From Selenomonadaceae bacterium (GTDB lineage Bacteria > Bacillota > Negativicutes > Selenomonadales > Selenomonadaceae): 46,467 nucleotides of DNA. The position numbers and the translations under genes are program-made. This document shows positions 7,880 through 16,089 of this stretch, piece by piece. Within the stretch, counting starts at the first letter, position 1. Each line of letters starts with the position of its first letter. The notes under the pieces were generated by a model. It was not told where the DNA came from, ran no database searches, and worked only from the letters and a program-made list of their open reading frames with translations. The stretch lies in assembly GCA_017554235.1 (NCBI GenBank), contig JAFZIV010000029.1:1-46467 (forward strand), given 5' to 3'.

Positions 7880-8356
7880 ATGGCAAAAGATAAAGTTGCT
7901 AATGATCATAGCGATGATCAATCTATGGATGCCGGTATACAAGTCGTTGCCTTCAAATTGCGCGACGAAGAGTATGGAGTAAATATTTTTCAGGTACAGG
8001 AAATTCGTAATTTGGTAGACATTACGCGCGTACCTTTTTCCGCCAACTACATTAAGGGCGTTATCAATCTGCGCGGAAGCGTTTTGCCTGTTATCGACTT
8101 GAAAAAGCGTCTCGGTCTTGAGCAAACTCCTTACACGGACAAAACCAGAATCGTTACGGTAAAAGTCGGCGATTTGCCCGTAGGAATGCTCGTTGACGCC
8201 GTGACGGAAGTTTTAACTATCACGACAAAATTGGTTGATACTAAAAAAGCTATCAGCGAAAAGGATATTGGAAAATTTGTAAGCGGCATAGGGAATATGG
8301 ACGGGCGTCTTGTCATTATGCTGAACTTAGAGGAAATTGTAGGGTTGCCGGTGTAA
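7880..8356 (+). CDS. cheW: chemotaxis coupling protein CheW
   Basis: 158 aa single CheW domain. It carries the SH3-like core landmarks VVAFKLRDEEYGV near residue 15, IFQVQEI, FSANYIKGVINLRGSVLPVIDL at about 50-70 and the closing MLNLEEIVG. It bridges membrane chemoreceptors and CheA. AAAGGGGG lies about 15 bases before the ATG. The gene lies between cheA and cheC in the same orientation, with a heptamer-repeat hairpin upstream that may adjust its level relative to cheA. Confidence 0.96.
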   Translation: MAKDKVANDHSDDQSMDAGIQVVAFKLRDEEYGVNIFQVQEIRNLVDITRVPFSANYIKGVINLRGSVLPVIDLKKRLGLEQTPYTDKTRIVTVKVGDLPVGMLVDAVTEVLTITTKLVDTKKAISEKDIGKFVSGIGNMDGRLVIMLNLEEIVGLPV

Positions 8357-8388
8357 GTGACCCGCCTGTAGACAGGAGGTCTATTTAT

Positions 8389-9003
8389 ATGATTGATGAA
8401 TTTGACTTGACGCCTATACAAATGGACGCACTCAGGGAAATTGGCAACGTTGGCGCGGGCAATTCGGCAACGGCTCTTTCGCAGATTATCAATAAGCGCA
8501 TTGATATGAATGTACCGAAAGTTGCACTGGTTCCGATTGAAAGCGTACCCGACCTTGTAGGCGGTCCCGATACTATTGTTGTAGGTGTGTTCCTGCGCGT
8601 TTACGGTAAAGCACCGGGCAATATTCTCTTTCTTATGCCGCAGAAAAGTGCATTTTATCTCGTCGATACACTGATGGGCAGAGAACACGGTACGACGCAA
8701 AAGTTGGACTTTATGGACGAATCTGCGCTTATGGAAATTGGAAATATCCTTTCCGGCGCGTACTTAAACGCCTTCTTTAACTTCACACACATCTCAATGT
8801 TGCCGTCAATTCCCGCGTTGGCAATGGATATGGCGGGCGCAATTTTAAATATCGTCTTGGTACAGCTTGGTCAAATGGGAGATCAAGCAATGGTAATCGA
8901 AACAGAATTTTTAGCGGAGGACGACGGAATTAACGGACACTTTTTCTTAGTACCAGATCCCGGTTCACTCGGCACTTTGATTAAGGCAGTGGGAGTTGAA
9001 TAG
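8389..9003 (+). CDS. cheC: chemotaxis protein CheC (CheY-P phosphatase, CheD partner)
   Basis: 204 aa. Two copies of the CheC/FliY phosphatase signature are visible: LREIGNVGAGNSATAL at about residue 15 and LMEIGNILSGAYLNAF at about 115, each keeping the catalytic Glu and Asn. It dephosphorylates CheY-P and binds CheD, giving a feedback adaptation loop in Firmicutes and Thermotoga. AGGAGG precedes the ATG, and two bases separate its stop from cheD, consistent with coupled translation of the two partners. Confidence 0.96.
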   Translation: MIDEFDLTPIQMDALREIGNVGAGNSATALSQIINKRIDMNVPKVALVPIESVPDLVGGPDTIVVGVFLRVYGKAPGNILFLMPQKSAFYLVDTLMGREHGTTQKLDFMDESALMEIGNILSGAYLNAFFNFTHISMLPSIPALAMDMAGAILNIVLVQLGQMGDQAMVIETEFLAEDDGINGHFFLVPDPGSLGTLIKAVGVE

Positions 9004-9005
9004 TT

Positions 9006-9491
9006 ATGGCGGACCTTATAAAAGTCGGCATGGCTGACTACAAGGTCGGTCGTAGCCCGTCCACTCTTATAAGCTACGGGTTGGGGTCTTGTATCGGCGT
9101 ATCCCTGTACGACCCTCAAAAGAAAGTCGGCGGCTTACTTCATATTATGTTGCCAGACAGTACGCAGGCAAGAGCAAGCGATAATCCCGCGAAGTTTGCT
9201 GATACAGGTATACCGCTGATGCTTAGTGATGTTATGGCGTTGGGAGCGTCGAAAAGCCGCCTTGTAGCTAAATTGGCGGGCGGCGCGCAGATGTTCGCCT
9301 TTGCCAATGCAACTGATATTATGCGTGTCGGTACACGTAATGCCGAAGCGGTGAAAAGCATTTTGCGACGTAACGGAATAAAGGTTATTGCGGAAGATAC
9401 CGGCGGCAATTATGGGCGTACTGTCCAAATCGATCTCAACACGGGTGCTTACAAAGTTAAAACCATTGATCGCGGCGAAAAAGAAATTTAG
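9006..9491 (+). CDS. cheD: chemoreceptor glutamine deamidase CheD
   Basis: 161 aa CheD. The catalytic Cys sits in YGLGSCIGVSLYDP at about residue 30 and the His in GGLLHIMLPDS at about 48. The GGAQMF block follows at about 95. It deamidates receptor glutamines and is sequestered by CheC. It starts two bases after cheC. Confidence 0.96.
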   Translation: MADLIKVGMADYKVGRSPSTLISYGLGSCIGVSLYDPQKKVGGLLHIMLPDSTQARASDNPAKFADTGIPLMLSDVMALGASKSRLVAKLAGGAQMFAFANATDIMRVGTRNAEAVKSILRRNGIKVIAEDTGGNYGRTVQIDLNTGAYKVKTIDRGEKEI

Positions 9492-9561
9492 GATAGCTTT
9501 TAGGGATTAGCTTTTTGGAAAAATTCAACACCTAAAAGCTAACACCTAAAAGCTAATAACT
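9491..9561. repeat. inverted heptamer-type repeat after cheD
   Basis: Two copies of tagctttt(a)gg are followed by two copies of cctaaaagcta about 15 bases later. The four units are spaced in multiples of about 7 bases, and the two halves can pair over roughly 25 bases. Non-coding. It could act as an mRNA processing or attenuation hairpin between cheD and the small membrane gene. Confidence 0.7.
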
Positions 9562-9574
9562 GAAGGTGATAACC

Positions 9575-9898
9575 TTGACTAATGCAACGATAATGTTTGC
9601 GGCGTTTATAGTGAGTGCCGTTTCAGTAATAATAGTTTTTGTCGCGGGTATGACTAGCGGCGTTGTTCGGACAACTACTTTGTTGACGCGGACTTTTTAT
9701 GCTTTTTTTATGACAGGCGCGGCTAGTTATTTCATCCTCATGATATTTGATTGGTATTACGAAAAAAAACATAAAGAATTTATTTCGGGAAAAGTTGCCG
9801 ATGATGCGCAAACTGATTCTAAAGAAGAGAATAAAGCTCCCGAAAATAAACAGGAAGGCTTTAAGCCTATTAATGCTAACGAATTACCGAAAGCGTAA
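9575..9898 (+). CDS. small two-helix membrane protein in the chemotaxis operon, function unknown
   Basis: 107 aa if started at the TTG at 9575 (AAGGTG six bases before). A GTG at 9566 overlaps that site and is less likely. Two hydrophobic segments are visible, roughly residues 5-25 (TIMFAAFIVSAVSVIIVFVA) and 32-54 (ending in FDWYYEKKH). A charged Lys/Glu/Asn-rich tail of about 50 aa follows, presumably cytosolic. I do not recognise a family. The position between cheD and the sigma factor in the same orientation suggests a motility role, but nothing in the sequence assigns one. Heptamer-repeat hairpins flank it on both sides. Confidence 0.75.
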   Translation: MTNATIMFAAFIVSAVSVIIVFVAGMTSGVVRTTTLLTRTFYAFFMTGAASYFILMIFDWYYEKKHKEFISGKVADDAQTDSKEENKAPENKQEGFKPINANELPKA

Positions 9899-10035
9899 AT
9901 TAGTGAATAGTAAATAGATCATTAGATCGCTAGTTACTAATGATCTAACGATCTACAAGCTGGCAACTTAGTTAAGAGATCATTAGATCACTAGCAATTT
10001 ACTAATGATCTAACGATCTACTAACTAACAACTAA
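9899..10035. repeat. duplicated palindromic repeat upstream of the sigma-factor gene
   Basis: A unit containing agatcattagatc, then ctaatgatct and aacgatctac, occurs twice (about 9920-9957 and 9980-10022). Each copy is itself an inverted repeat (agatcattag / ctaatgatct). Edge sequences (gtgaata gtaaata) show the same 7-base period as the other repeats in the window. Non-coding. Confidence 0.7.
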
Positions 10036-10050
10036 AAGGTGGTGACGACT

Positions 10051-10803
10051 ATGGAAAGCAACGGAAAAAATATTGATGTGACAGAACTTTGGAGACAATA
10101 TAAAGTAAATAAAACAGTAGCAGTAAGAAACAGATTGGCGGAAATATATCTGCCGTTGGTAAAAATCGTCTGCGGGAGGCTTGCCGTAAGTCTGCCGCCG
10201 CATTTGGATAGAGACGACCTTTTAAGTAGCGGATTTTTCGGACTCCTTGACGCAATAGACAGATTTGATATAGATCGTAACGTAAAATTTGAAACTTACG
10301 CAGGAGTAAGAATACGCGGTGCAATGCTGGACTATCTGCGCTCAAAAGATTGGATACCCGTTACAATGCGTCAAAAAATTAGACGCTATGAACAAGCGGT
10401 TTACAAACTTGAAACGGAACTCGGCAGGAGCGCGACCGATAAAGAACTTGCAGCGGCATTGGGAATTTCTGTAGATGAACTTCAAGTGCTGGTAAGTCAA
10501 TGTAACGCGGCAACCGTAATTCCGCTAGAAGAATATATAAAAGCCGATACGCCGGAAGCTGTTGACGCTAATCCTTCAAGTACGGCGGAATTTTTGGAGT
10601 TGAAGGATACCCTTGCACGAGCCATAGATCTTTTGCCGGAAAAAGAAAGAATTGTCGTCTCTCTTTATTATTACGAAGAATTGACGCTAAAAGAAATCAG
10701 CTTGATTCTTAAACTTAGTGAGGCAAGAATTTCCCAACTTCATACAAAGGCAATTTTTAGAATGCGCGGATATTTGGCGCGTTCAAAGGAAAATTTAGTT
10801 TGA
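10051..10803 (+). CDS. fliA: FliA/WhiG-type (sigma-28) RNA polymerase sigma factor
   Basis: 250 aa from the ATG at 10051, with AAGGTGGTG at proper spacing. The frame is open four codons further to a GTG inside that site. Sigma-70 region 2 shows DLLSSGFFGLLDAIDRF and the FETYAGVRIRGAMLDYLR stretch typical of FliA/WhiG. Region 3 follows, and region 4 ends in LTLKEISLILKLSEARISQLHTKAI, the -35-binding helix-turn-helix. It would direct transcription of late flagellar and chemotaxis genes. Its place downstream of cheD and ahead of a FapA-type gene matches Firmicute motility operons. The call between fliA, sigD and whiG is nomenclature only. Confidence 0.93.
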   Translation: MESNGKNIDVTELWRQYKVNKTVAVRNRLAEIYLPLVKIVCGRLAVSLPPHLDRDDLLSSGFFGLLDAIDRFDIDRNVKFETYAGVRIRGAMLDYLRSKDWIPVTMRQKIRRYEQAVYKLETELGRSATDKELAAALGISVDELQVLVSQCNAATVIPLEEYIKADTPEAVDANPSSTAEFLELKDTLARAIDLLPEKERIVVSLYYYEELTLKEISLILKLSEARISQLHTKAIFRMRGYLARSKENLV

Positions 10804-10865
10804 TAGACAAATAAATTTTTCGATAAATTTTAACGATAAAATCTAAAGGAAAGGTGGGACGCAAA

Positions 10866-12545
10866 GTGGGGGATAAAAACGATTATCCTAAATTAGGAGG
10901 TAAAGACGCAGGATATTTATTTGAATTTAAAGAAGACGGCGTATATTTGACGATATACCCCAACACGGCGGATTCTCTCCTTTTTGAGCTTTCGGATATG
11001 CGCCAAATCTTACGAGAAAGCGGCGTACCAAATTACGATGTGGCAACTTTGTCAAGAACAGTTCGCGAGGCATCGGGTAATGCTCAAAAAATTGCCGATC
11101 CCGTCGCTGTCAGTGCGGAACAGCTCGAAAAAGTCGGTACTGAATATGCCGAAGCGTCTATGGCGGGAATGGACGACGTTTCGGAGACTTACGCCAAAAT
11201 CATCGTCGATGTAAGCCGCGATAAGATGAAGGCTACTGTCAGATACGATACGAAACACGGCACAAAAATCCCTACGTTTGAAATGATTCTCGAAACACTT
11301 AAGTCAATGAAAATTACTGTCGGCATTGATGAAGATGAAATTCGCAGGAATTATACGCGGATGAAACCTTTTGTTGCCGCTATCGGTCAATCGCCCGTTA
11401 CCGGTGACAATGCTTACATTGACAGGAAATTCGACTTAAGCACAAAAGGGCGTCCCGTTGTCGACGAATACGACCGTGTCAATTATAAGGATATGAACTT
11501 ATTCGTCCTCGTCAAGGCTAATGAAACTTTAGCAATTAGGATACCGCAGACTAAAGGCAAACCCGGAAAAAATATTTTTGGTGAAATTGTTCCCGCACAA
11601 AATGGGCGTCCTATTCCTATGCCCGCCGGTAAAAATACAAAAATCATCGGCGAAAATCAACTTGTAGCAACGATTAACGGACAGATTGTCGACACGGGAA
11701 ATAAAATCAGCGTTGACCCGCGCTTAGAAATTCAAAGTTCGGTAGGCGTCGGTACAGGTAACATTGACTTTGACGGAACTGTTACGATTGCGGGAGACGT
11801 TAATCAGGGCTTTTCCGTAAAGGCAACGGGCGACATTGAAATTAAAGGAAGTATTAACGGCGCGGAAGTCACAGGACGAAATATCGTTGTAGGCGGCGGC
11901 TTGACGGGTGCCGAACGCGGTAAAATTCAAGCACAAGAGAATGTAACAATCTCTTTTGTTGAAAATGCTGTCATTGAAGCCGGCGGAGATATTACGATTA
12001 TGAAGTTTGCCTTGCACTCAACATTACGCGCAGGTAAACGAATTACTCTTGAAGGTAAACAGGGACAACTGACGGGCGGAATTGCTACTGCCGGTGAAGA
12101 AGTTTCTGCGCGGTATATAGGTAATAGTGCTCACGTAGTTACTCGCGTTGCCGTAGGTGTTGATCCTAATCTTCAAAAAGAATATCACGAAGTTTGCAAG
12201 AATTATAAAGAAGGCAAGAAAAAACTTCTTCATATTACGCAAACGCTGAATACCCTTGCAAAAATTGATATTAATACTTTGCCGCAAAGTCGCGTAGATC
12301 AGATTAATTCCTTGACGCGTTCACAATTCCCTATTGCCGGACAACTTAAACGTGATGAGAAAAAGATTAAGGAACTTGAAGAAAAATTAGCCGAAATGAA
12401 ACATGGTAAAGTTCGTGTAGACGATACGATTTTTCCGGGTGTTCGTCTTTCCATAAATAGCATGGTTAAAAATGTTCAAGAAGTTTATAAACACTGCACG
12501 ATGTACCTTGATTCAAACGGCGAAGTTGCTTTAGGACCTTTCTAA
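10866..12545 (+). CDS. FapA (DUF342) family polymer-forming-like protein
   Basis: 559 aa from the GTG at 10866; an alternative GTG lies four codons earlier, too close to the AAAGG. An N-terminal region of about 230 aa is followed by a DUF342/FapA domain. This has TKGKPGKNIFGE at about residue 240 and a right-handed beta-helix of GDV/GSI repeats (TIAGDVNQGFSVKATGDIEIKG at about 310-330). A C-terminal coiled coil lies at about 440-520. Family members are often encoded in flagellar operons of Firmicutes, and their biochemical role is poorly known. It lies 60 bases after the sigma factor, in the same direction. Confidence 0.85.
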   Translation: MGDKNDYPKLGGKDAGYLFEFKEDGVYLTIYPNTADSLLFELSDMRQILRESGVPNYDVATLSRTVREASGNAQKIADPVAVSAEQLEKVGTEYAEASMAGMDDVSETYAKIIVDVSRDKMKATVRYDTKHGTKIPTFEMILETLKSMKITVGIDEDEIRRNYTRMKPFVAAIGQSPVTGDNAYIDRKFDLSTKGRPVVDEYDRVNYKDMNLFVLVKANETLAIRIPQTKGKPGKNIFGEIVPAQNGRPIPMPAGKNTKIIGENQLVATINGQIVDTGNKISVDPRLEIQSSVGVGTGNIDFDGTVTIAGDVNQGFSVKATGDIEIKGSINGAEVTGRNIVVGGGLTGAERGKIQAQENVTISFVENAVIEAGGDITIMKFALHSTLRAGKRITLEGKQGQLTGGIATAGEEVSARYIGNSAHVVTRVAVGVDPNLQKEYHEVCKNYKEGKKKLLHITQTLNTLAKIDINTLPQSRVDQINSLTRSQFPIAGQLKRDEKKIKELEEKLAEMKHGKVRVDDTIFPGVRLSINSMVKNVQEVYKHCTMYLDSNGEVALGPF

Positions 12546-12564
12546 AAATTGGAGGTGTTTTTAT

Positions 12565-12882
12565 ATGTCAGATTTTGCACCTGTCGGAGTACAGATGACT
12601 TTTGCAAATTCAAGCAATGTCAGTCAGGTACACCAAAATTTGAATAACGCTATAGCTTTACAACAGGATATTGAGACCGGTCGTCAAAAGAAAGATGATG
12701 AGCTTAAACAGTCGCAGGTTCGTAATAAAGATGATTCTGAAGGCGGCACGATTCAAGATGATCCCGACCGCAGAAGTCGTAACGGTTATTACTATCGCGC
12801 GTCTCAACGTCAAGAAGATGATGAGGAAGAATCTTTTGCTGTCGATCCTAAAAGAGGACGTCTGTTGGATTTTTCTATCTGA
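12565..12882 (+). CDS. small hydrophilic protein of the motility operon, function unknown
   Basis: 105 aa, with GGAGGTG before the ATG, 19 bases after the FapA-like gene. It is highly charged (Asp/Glu/Arg-rich second half: RRSRNGYYYRA, then DDEEESF), with no signal peptide or membrane segment, and ends RGRLLDFSI. I do not recognise the family. A strong terminator follows, so it is probably the last gene of the main chemotaxis transcript. Confidence 0.75.
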   Translation: MSDFAPVGVQMTFANSSNVSQVHQNLNNAIALQQDIETGRQKKDDELKQSQVRNKDDSEGGTIQDDPDRRSRNGYYYRASQRQEDDEEESFAVDPKRGRLLDFSI

Positions 12883-12910
12883 AATGTTTCGTAAAATTTT
12901 AAAATACTTT

Positions 12911-12941
12911 GTCGCCGTAAGATAAACAGCGGCGACTTTTT
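12911..12941 (+). terminator. rho-independent terminator ending the chemotaxis transcript
   Basis: GTCGCCG and CGGCGAC form a perfect 7-bp GC-rich stem with a 12-base loop, followed by T5. It lies about 30 bases after the stop of the small charged protein. Confidence 0.85.
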
Positions 12942-12949
12942 AATTGCTA

Positions 12950-12978
12950 TTGTAAAAATTTTTCTTTTTTGATATACT
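12950..12978 (+). promoter_or_regulatory. promoter for the DUF6115-like gene and rqcH
   Basis: TTGTAA and TATACT, 17 bases apart, follow the terminator directly and lie about 40 bases before the TTG start of the next gene. Confidence 0.55.
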
Positions 12979-13018
12979 TCATTAAATTTATCTGAATTTC
13001 AAAGCAAAGGTGAAGTAA

Positions 13019-14248
13019 TTGATTACCGAATTGATGATTGTGCTGATAGCTGTCGGCGCAGGAATTATTTTTATTGTCTGGCTAAATTCAAGAAGGCGTC
13101 AGAATAGCGAACTCGATCAGCAAGATATTGAGGATTCAACCAATAAGTTTAAAAAAGATTTGGAGAATACCGCTAACGAAATTATTGGGCGTATGCAGGA
13201 GCAGGCGTCGAATTTGGAAAACCTTTTGGATCATTCTGAAAGAAACCGTACACAACTTGAAGGGCGCGTCTCCGAACTTAAAAAACTCCTCAAAAAAAGT
13301 GAAGGGCAATCAACGGAAATTCGTGATCTCTTAGCGCGATTAGATGAAGCAGTTGACGACGTAAACGTTATGCAACAACAAATGGATTTAGTCGAACGTA
13401 AACTCAACGCGGCAATCAGTATGCCAATGCAAGCAATGCCTCAAATGGTACCGCCGCCGTTGCTTAACTCCATGATGCAGGCACAACCCGCACTTCAACA
13501 AGCTATGGCGCGTCAACAAATGCCGCCGCAACCTCTCAATCCGCGTCAAAGTAACCTCGTGCCGTCGATAATGTTAAAAACTCCGCAAGCACAAGCCGCC
13601 GCACAAATGGTTCAAGCTCCCGAAACGTCAGAAGAATTTGCAAAAGTTTTGGCACAATCTATGGGCGCGGGCGTCCGTCAACCTGTACCACAGCCCGACC
13701 AAAATTCTGTACGACTTACACAAAAAACTAATCGCCAAGTTCGTATGGTAAATTCTCCGCCTGTACAAGTCGGCGGTAATCCTGCCGCTAATTCCACGCA
13801 GTCGCCTTCAAATTTGAGTTCACTCGAAAGACGTTCAAGACTTTTGGCGGAAAGATTATCTGCGATGAAAGGCGGCAGTCCCGCGTCTACACCAGCTCCA
13901 ACTAATAAACCTATTCAGACGGGAATTTCAACCGCTCAATCAACCGATGTCAGACGCGCCGCACTTGACGCTATCAGCCGTGTTAATGATAATCGTCCCG
14001 CACAAACTACGCCTTCTGCTCAAAATCCCGCCGGTACTTATTCGCCGCCGCGTAAAACTCCACAACCTTCTGCTAATCCTCAAACTGCTCAAACTGCCGC
14101 GCAGGCTCAAGCTAACGAAACTGCAATTATTAAAAGTATGTTGCTTGCCGGTATGACTGTTGAAGAAATTGCGCGTGAAACAGGTATTGGGCGCGGTGCT
14201 ATTGAACTTGTTCAACAAATTATGCGTCTTCAACTTGGTAGAAAATAA
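13019..14248 (+). CDS. membrane-anchored coiled-coil protein with C-terminal helix-turn-helix (DUF6115-like)
   Basis: 409 aa from a TTG preceded by AAAGGTGA. One N-terminal membrane helix (residues 3-22) is followed by an Arg-rich stop. A long coiled coil runs from about 35 to 135, then a Gln/Pro/Ala-rich low-complexity linker of about 220 aa. The C-terminal module SMLLAGMTVEEIARETGIGRGAIELV is a helix-turn-helix-like segment resembling the DUF6115 domain found near flagellar genes. Function is unknown. Anchoring with an HTH-like end suggests a scaffold or local regulator. It has its own promoter after the che terminator. Confidence 0.75.
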   Translation: MITELMIVLIAVGAGIIFIVWLNSRRRQNSELDQQDIEDSTNKFKKDLENTANEIIGRMQEQASNLENLLDHSERNRTQLEGRVSELKKLLKKSEGQSTEIRDLLARLDEAVDDVNVMQQQMDLVERKLNAAISMPMQAMPQMVPPPLLNSMMQAQPALQQAMARQQMPPQPLNPRQSNLVPSIMLKTPQAQAAAQMVQAPETSEEFAKVLAQSMGAGVRQPVPQPDQNSVRLTQKTNRQVRMVNSPPVQVGGNPAANSTQSPSNLSSLERRSRLLAERLSAMKGGSPASTPAPTNKPIQTGISTAQSTDVRRAALDAISRVNDNRPAQTTPSAQNPAGTYSPPRKTPQPSANPQTAQTAAQAQANETAIIKSMLLAGMTVEEIARETGIGRGAIELVQQIMRLQLGRK

Positions 14249-14251
14249 TTT

Positions 14252-14333
14252 TAGTGAATAGTGAATAGTAAATAGTTAAGAGTAAGGAGTACTTTTCGCT
14301 GTTCACTCTTTACTTTTAACTCTTCACTAAAAA
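14252..14333. repeat. inverted heptamer repeat before rqcH
   Basis: gtgaata occurs in near-perfect tandem (period 7) and is followed, after a short loop, by complementary units (actcttta, ttttaact, cttcactaa). The two halves can pair over about 30 bases with mismatches. Same repeat class as 7798, 9491, 9899 and 38519. Confidence 0.7.
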
Positions 14334-14347
14334 AATGAGGAATTTTT

Positions 14348-16057
14348 ATGAATTTAGATGGTTTTTCCATGCGTCCGTTGACTGCGGAACTTAAAAATTT
14401 GCTTGTCGGCGGGCGCATTGACAAAATTACTCAACATAATAAAGTTAATTTTACTTTTACAATTAGACAGCCGGGCGAAACTTACAAATTGAAAATTTCC
14501 GTCGCTCCGCAAAGTCCTGCAATTTATGTCGCAAAAAATTCTTTGGAAAATTTGCCCGAACCTCCTACTTTTTGTATGGTGCTAAGAAAAAATCTTGAAA
14601 ACGGGCGCGTCGTCGATATTCGTCAACATGAACTTGACCGAATTATTTTCATTGACGTTGACACTATCGGCGCAGGCGGAAAAATTATTACCGTCACGCT
14701 TTCAGTTGAACTTATCGGTAAATACAGTAACATTATTTTAGTTTGTGATGAAAAAATTATCGACGCGCTTAAAAAAATCGGTACAAATTCAAGCCGTGTC
14801 CGCACCGTCCTGCCTAATCAGATTTATCAACTTCCTCCCACGCAGAATAAGCTTGATATTTTTTCGGAAAATATTTCAGAGATTATAGAAAAAATTAAAT
14901 CTGATTCGACCGCACGAATTGATAAAGCCGTTATGAATGTTTGTCAAGGTTTTGGTCCGCAGACTATTAAGCAAGTAATTTTTGCCGCTAATCTTTCCTG
15001 CGATGCGAAAATTGATTCTCTCGACGAAAATAATTTTGTAAATCTAAAAAATTCTTTGGAAAAAATTCGTGACGCCGCTAAAAATCCCGCGCCTTGCTTA
15101 GTTGAGGACGCGGGTAAAATTTTGGCTGTTTCTGCCGTTACGTTGAATTATTTTTCGCAAGGTCAAGTAAAAATTTTTGAAACAATTTCTGAAATGCTTG
15201 AAGTTGCCGACGAAATCGCAGGAAGTTATACTCCGCCTGATAAAGAAAAATTTTTAAAACTTGTCAAAAATGAATTTCGACGCGCTACAAATAAAATTTC
15301 TGTCCTTGAAAATGAACTTGCCGCCGCTGAAAATGCCGATGATTGGAGAATTTTTGCTGATAATCTTTCAACTTATCGCTATCAATTTCAAGACCATGCC
15401 GACGATTTTATTACAGTTCAAAATATTTACAGCGAAATTGGCGAAGAAATTAAAATTCCTCTCGACAAAAAAATTACAATCAATGCCAATGTTCAAACTT
15501 TTTATAAAAAATATGACAAGCTTAAACGTTCCGCACATCATATTTTGGAACAAATTGATAAATGTCGCGCAGAAATTTTATATCTTGAGAGTGTCGAACA
15601 TTCTTTAGCGTCGAGTGAAACTCTTGCCGAGATTGACGAAATCCGCGCAGAATTGATGAACGGCGGCTATTTAAAGGAAATTCGTAAAAAAACTGCGTCA
15701 AGTAAAAAATCTGAACCGTTTAAATTTTTTGCGCCTGACGGGACGGAAATTTTAATTGGGAAAAATAATTCGCAAAATGACAGATTAACTTTCAAAATTG
15801 CCGAGCCGAATGATATTTGGTTGCACACGAAAGAAATTACAGGTTCGCACGTGATTATACGTTGCAACGGAATTTTTCCGAGCGATGAAACTTTGCTTTA
15901 TGCGGCGCGACTTGCCGTAAAATTTTCTAAGGCTGCAGGTTCATCAAAAGTTCCCGTTGATTACACGCTTTGCAAATTTGTTAAAAAACCTTCCGGCGCG
16001 AAACCTGGCTTTGTAATTTTCACGAATCAAAAAACCGTTTATGTCAACGACGATTAA
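14348..16057 (+). CDS. rqcH: Rqc2/NFACT homolog, ribosome-associated quality control protein RqcH
   Basis: 569 aa. The N-terminal NFACT-N domain begins DGFSMRPLTAEL with GGRIDKITQ at about residues 20-30. A fingers/helical section and coiled coil follow at about 300-440. The C-terminal NFACT-R domain is recognised by KNNSQNDRLTFK and DIWLHTKEITGSHVII at about 475-505. The family binds stalled 50S subunits and recruits Ala-tRNA to add C-terminal alanine tails. Older annotation is fibronectin-binding protein (FbpA-like). Intact and of usual length. GAGG precedes the ATG. Unrelated in function to the motility genes upstream. Confidence 0.93.
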   Translation: MNLDGFSMRPLTAELKNLLVGGRIDKITQHNKVNFTFTIRQPGETYKLKISVAPQSPAIYVAKNSLENLPEPPTFCMVLRKNLENGRVVDIRQHELDRIIFIDVDTIGAGGKIITVTLSVELIGKYSNIILVCDEKIIDALKKIGTNSSRVRTVLPNQIYQLPPTQNKLDIFSENISEIIEKIKSDSTARIDKAVMNVCQGFGPQTIKQVIFAANLSCDAKIDSLDENNFVNLKNSLEKIRDAAKNPAPCLVEDAGKILAVSAVTLNYFSQGQVKIFETISEMLEVADEIAGSYTPPDKEKFLKLVKNEFRRATNKISVLENELAAAENADDWRIFADNLSTYRYQFQDHADDFITVQNIYSEIGEEIKIPLDKKITINANVQTFYKKYDKLKRSAHHILEQIDKCRAEILYLESVEHSLASSETLAEIDEIRAELMNGGYLKEIRKKTASSKKSEPFKFFAPDGTEILIGKNNSQNDRLTFKIAEPNDIWLHTKEITGSHVIIRCNGIFPSDETLLYAARLAVKFSKAAGSSKVPVDYTLCKFVKKPSGAKPGFVIFTNQKTVYVNDD

Positions 16058-16089
16058 AATAAAAGTTTTTTTAAGGAAGTGAAATTTGT

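Noticed and set aside
7798-14333. Intergenic tandem repeats as a CRISPR array
   Set aside because: Units are 7 bases with no spacers, differ between sites and fold on themselves; no cas genes are present.
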